Origin: Lautropia sp. SCN 70-15
GTDB lineage: Bacteria > Pseudomonadota > Gammaproteobacteria > Burkholderiales > Burkholderiaceae_E
Direction: 5' to 3'
Length of the DNA stretch: 12,610 nt
Assembly: GCA_001724315.1 (NCBI GenBank)
Contig: MEEC01000134.1
Location: forward strand, 1 to 12,610
Shown: positions 11,790 to 12,610 of the stretch, piece after piece
How the letters are laid out: the number at the start of each line of letters is the position of its first letter
Numbering within the stretch: position 1 is the first letter of the stretch
Translations under genes and position numbers: made by a program
The notes under the pieces: generated by a model
The model's database searches: none
Seen by the model: only the letters and a program-made list of their open reading frames with translations
What the model was told of the DNA's origin: nothing

Positions 11790-12610
11790 GCCTGAATCTC
11801 GTCGTACTTCTTTATCTCGTCGCCTCGATCTGCTTCATCCAGGCGCTCAAGGGGCTGTCGCACCCGACCACCTCGCGGCTGGGCAACACCTTCGGCATGG
11901 TGGGCATGGCGATCGCCGTGCTCACCACCATCGCGCTGATCGTCAAGCTCTCGGGCGATGCCGGCGCGCTGGGCCTGGGCTGGGTCGTGCTGGGCGTCGC
12001 CATCGGCGGCACGGCCGGCACGCTCATGGCCAAGCGGGTCGAGATGACCAAGATGCCCGAGCTGGTCGCCTTCATGCACTCGATGATCGGCCTGGCCGCG
12101 GTGTTCATCGCGATCGCCGCGGTGGCCGAGCCCTGGGCTTTCGGCATCGCCGGCAAGGGCCAGCCGATCCCGCTGGGCAACCGGCTCGAGCTGTTCATCG
12201 GCACCTTCGTCGGCGCGATCACCTTCTCGGGCTCGGTGATCGCCTTCGGCAAGCTGTCGGGCAAGTACAAGTTCCGCCTGTTCCAGGGCGCGCCGGTGGT
12301 GTTCGCCGGCCAGCACATGCTGAACCTCGCGCTGGCGCTGGCCATGCTGGGCTTCGGCCTGTGGTTCTTCCTGACCCAGCAGTGGACGCCGTTCTGGATC
12401 ATGACCCTCCTGGCCTTCGTGCTCGGCGTGCTGATCATCATCCCGATCGGCGGCGCCGACATGCCGGTGGTGGTGTCGATGCTGAACAGCTACTCGGGTT
12501 GGGCGGCAGCGGGCATCGGCTTCTCGCTGAACAACAGCATGCTGATCATCGCCGGCTCGCTGGTCGGTTCGTCGGGCGCGATCCTCTCGTACATCATGTG
12601 CAAGGCGATG
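11786..12610 (+). CDS. pntB: NAD(P) transhydrogenase beta subunit, 3' end outside window
   Basis: The first 275 codons of PntB (E. coli about 462), read to the last base of the window. This covers the membrane domain with about eight hydrophobic segments; the NADP(H)-binding domain III lies beyond the edge. MTKMPELVAFMHSMIGLAAV (87-106) contains His98, the likely counterpart of the proton-channel His91 of E. coli PntB. GAITFSGSVIAFGKLSGK (near 143-160) and GGADMPVVVSMLNSYSGWAA followed by GSLVGSSGAILSYIMCKAM (ending at 275) are near-identical to the family. The ATG overlaps the stop of the 85-residue protein as ATGA, with GGAGA about six bases upstream. The protein carries out proton translocation coupled to hydride transfer from NADH to NADP+. 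Confidence 0.97.
   Translation, partial: MSLNLVVLLYLVASICFIQALKGLSHPTTSRLGNTFGMVGMAIAVLTTIALIVKLSGDAGALGLGWVVLGVAIGGTAGTLMAKRVEMTKMPELVAFMHSMIGLAAVFIAIAAVAEPWAFGIAGKGQPIPLGNRLELFIGTFVGAITFSGSVIAFGKLSGKYKFRLFQGAPVVFAGQHMLNLALALAMLGFGLWFFLTQQWTPFWIMTLLAFVLGVLIIIPIGGADMPVVVSMLNSYSGWAAAGIGFSLNNSMLIIAGSLVGSSGAILSYIMCKAM

Noticed and set aside
1..12610. Mobile elements, CRISPR arrays, tRNA/rRNA genes or a defence island
   Set aside because: I saw no transposase, integrase, direct-repeat array, tRNA-like cloverleaf or defence-type domain. The content is core metabolism, transport and respiration.

Overview
The window is a high-GC (roughly two thirds G+C by eye), gene-dense piece of a Gram-negative chromosome. 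The protein family styles (a YajC beginning MFISTAYAQA, the SecD/SecF variants, the three-subunit transhydrogenase, and a nudJ-mnmA-purB neighbourhood) point to a betaproteobacterium, most likely Burkholderiales. That assignment is inference from recalled family features; no search was run. Nearly everything is core housekeeping. There is no insertion sequence, CRISPR array, tRNA, rRNA or phage gene that I can see. No gene-free stretch exceeds about 155 bases.

Layout from left to right. (1) 1-922, minus: an osmoprotectant (glycine betaine/choline type) ABC substrate-binding protein whose 3' end lies outside the window. (2) 1047-1427, plus: a single-domain VOC/glyoxalase-like protein. (3) 1565-4750, plus: yajC-secD-secF, the auxiliary membrane part of the Sec translocase. 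(4) 4824-5492, plus: a di-heme cytochrome b561-type membrane protein. It converges on (5) 5936-5514, minus: a class II cytochrome c' whose C-terminal heme-binding CXXCH motif and stop codon are missing. (6) 7454-6075, minus: purB (adenylosuccinate lyase), divergent from (7) 7585-8193, plus: a YibF-like glutathione S-transferase. (8) 9889-8331, minus: nudJ-mnmA, coupled by an ATGA overlap and converging on the GST gene across a nested palindrome. (9) 10044-12610, plus: the proton-translocating NAD(P) transhydrogenase operon pntAA-pntAB-(unknown 85-aa membrane protein)-pntB. The last gene is cut by the window edge.

Working together: YajC/SecDF use the proton gradient to help pull exported proteins through SecYEG. 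The b561 and c' cytochromes would form a membrane-to-periplasm electron-transfer pair, but the c' partner appears broken. NudJ and MnmA act in pyrophosphate/nucleotide chemistry and tRNA 2-thiolation, and PurB in purine synthesis. Pnt couples the proton gradient to NADPH supply.

Most worth a second look: the unrecognised two-helix membrane protein inserted between pntAB and pntB with ATGA overlaps on both sides; the cytochrome c' that has lost its heme site exactly where it meets the convergent b561 gene; the extended -10 promoter followed at once by a strong rho-independent terminator in front of pntAA; and the nested palindrome between GST and mnmA, which may be an interspersed repeat.
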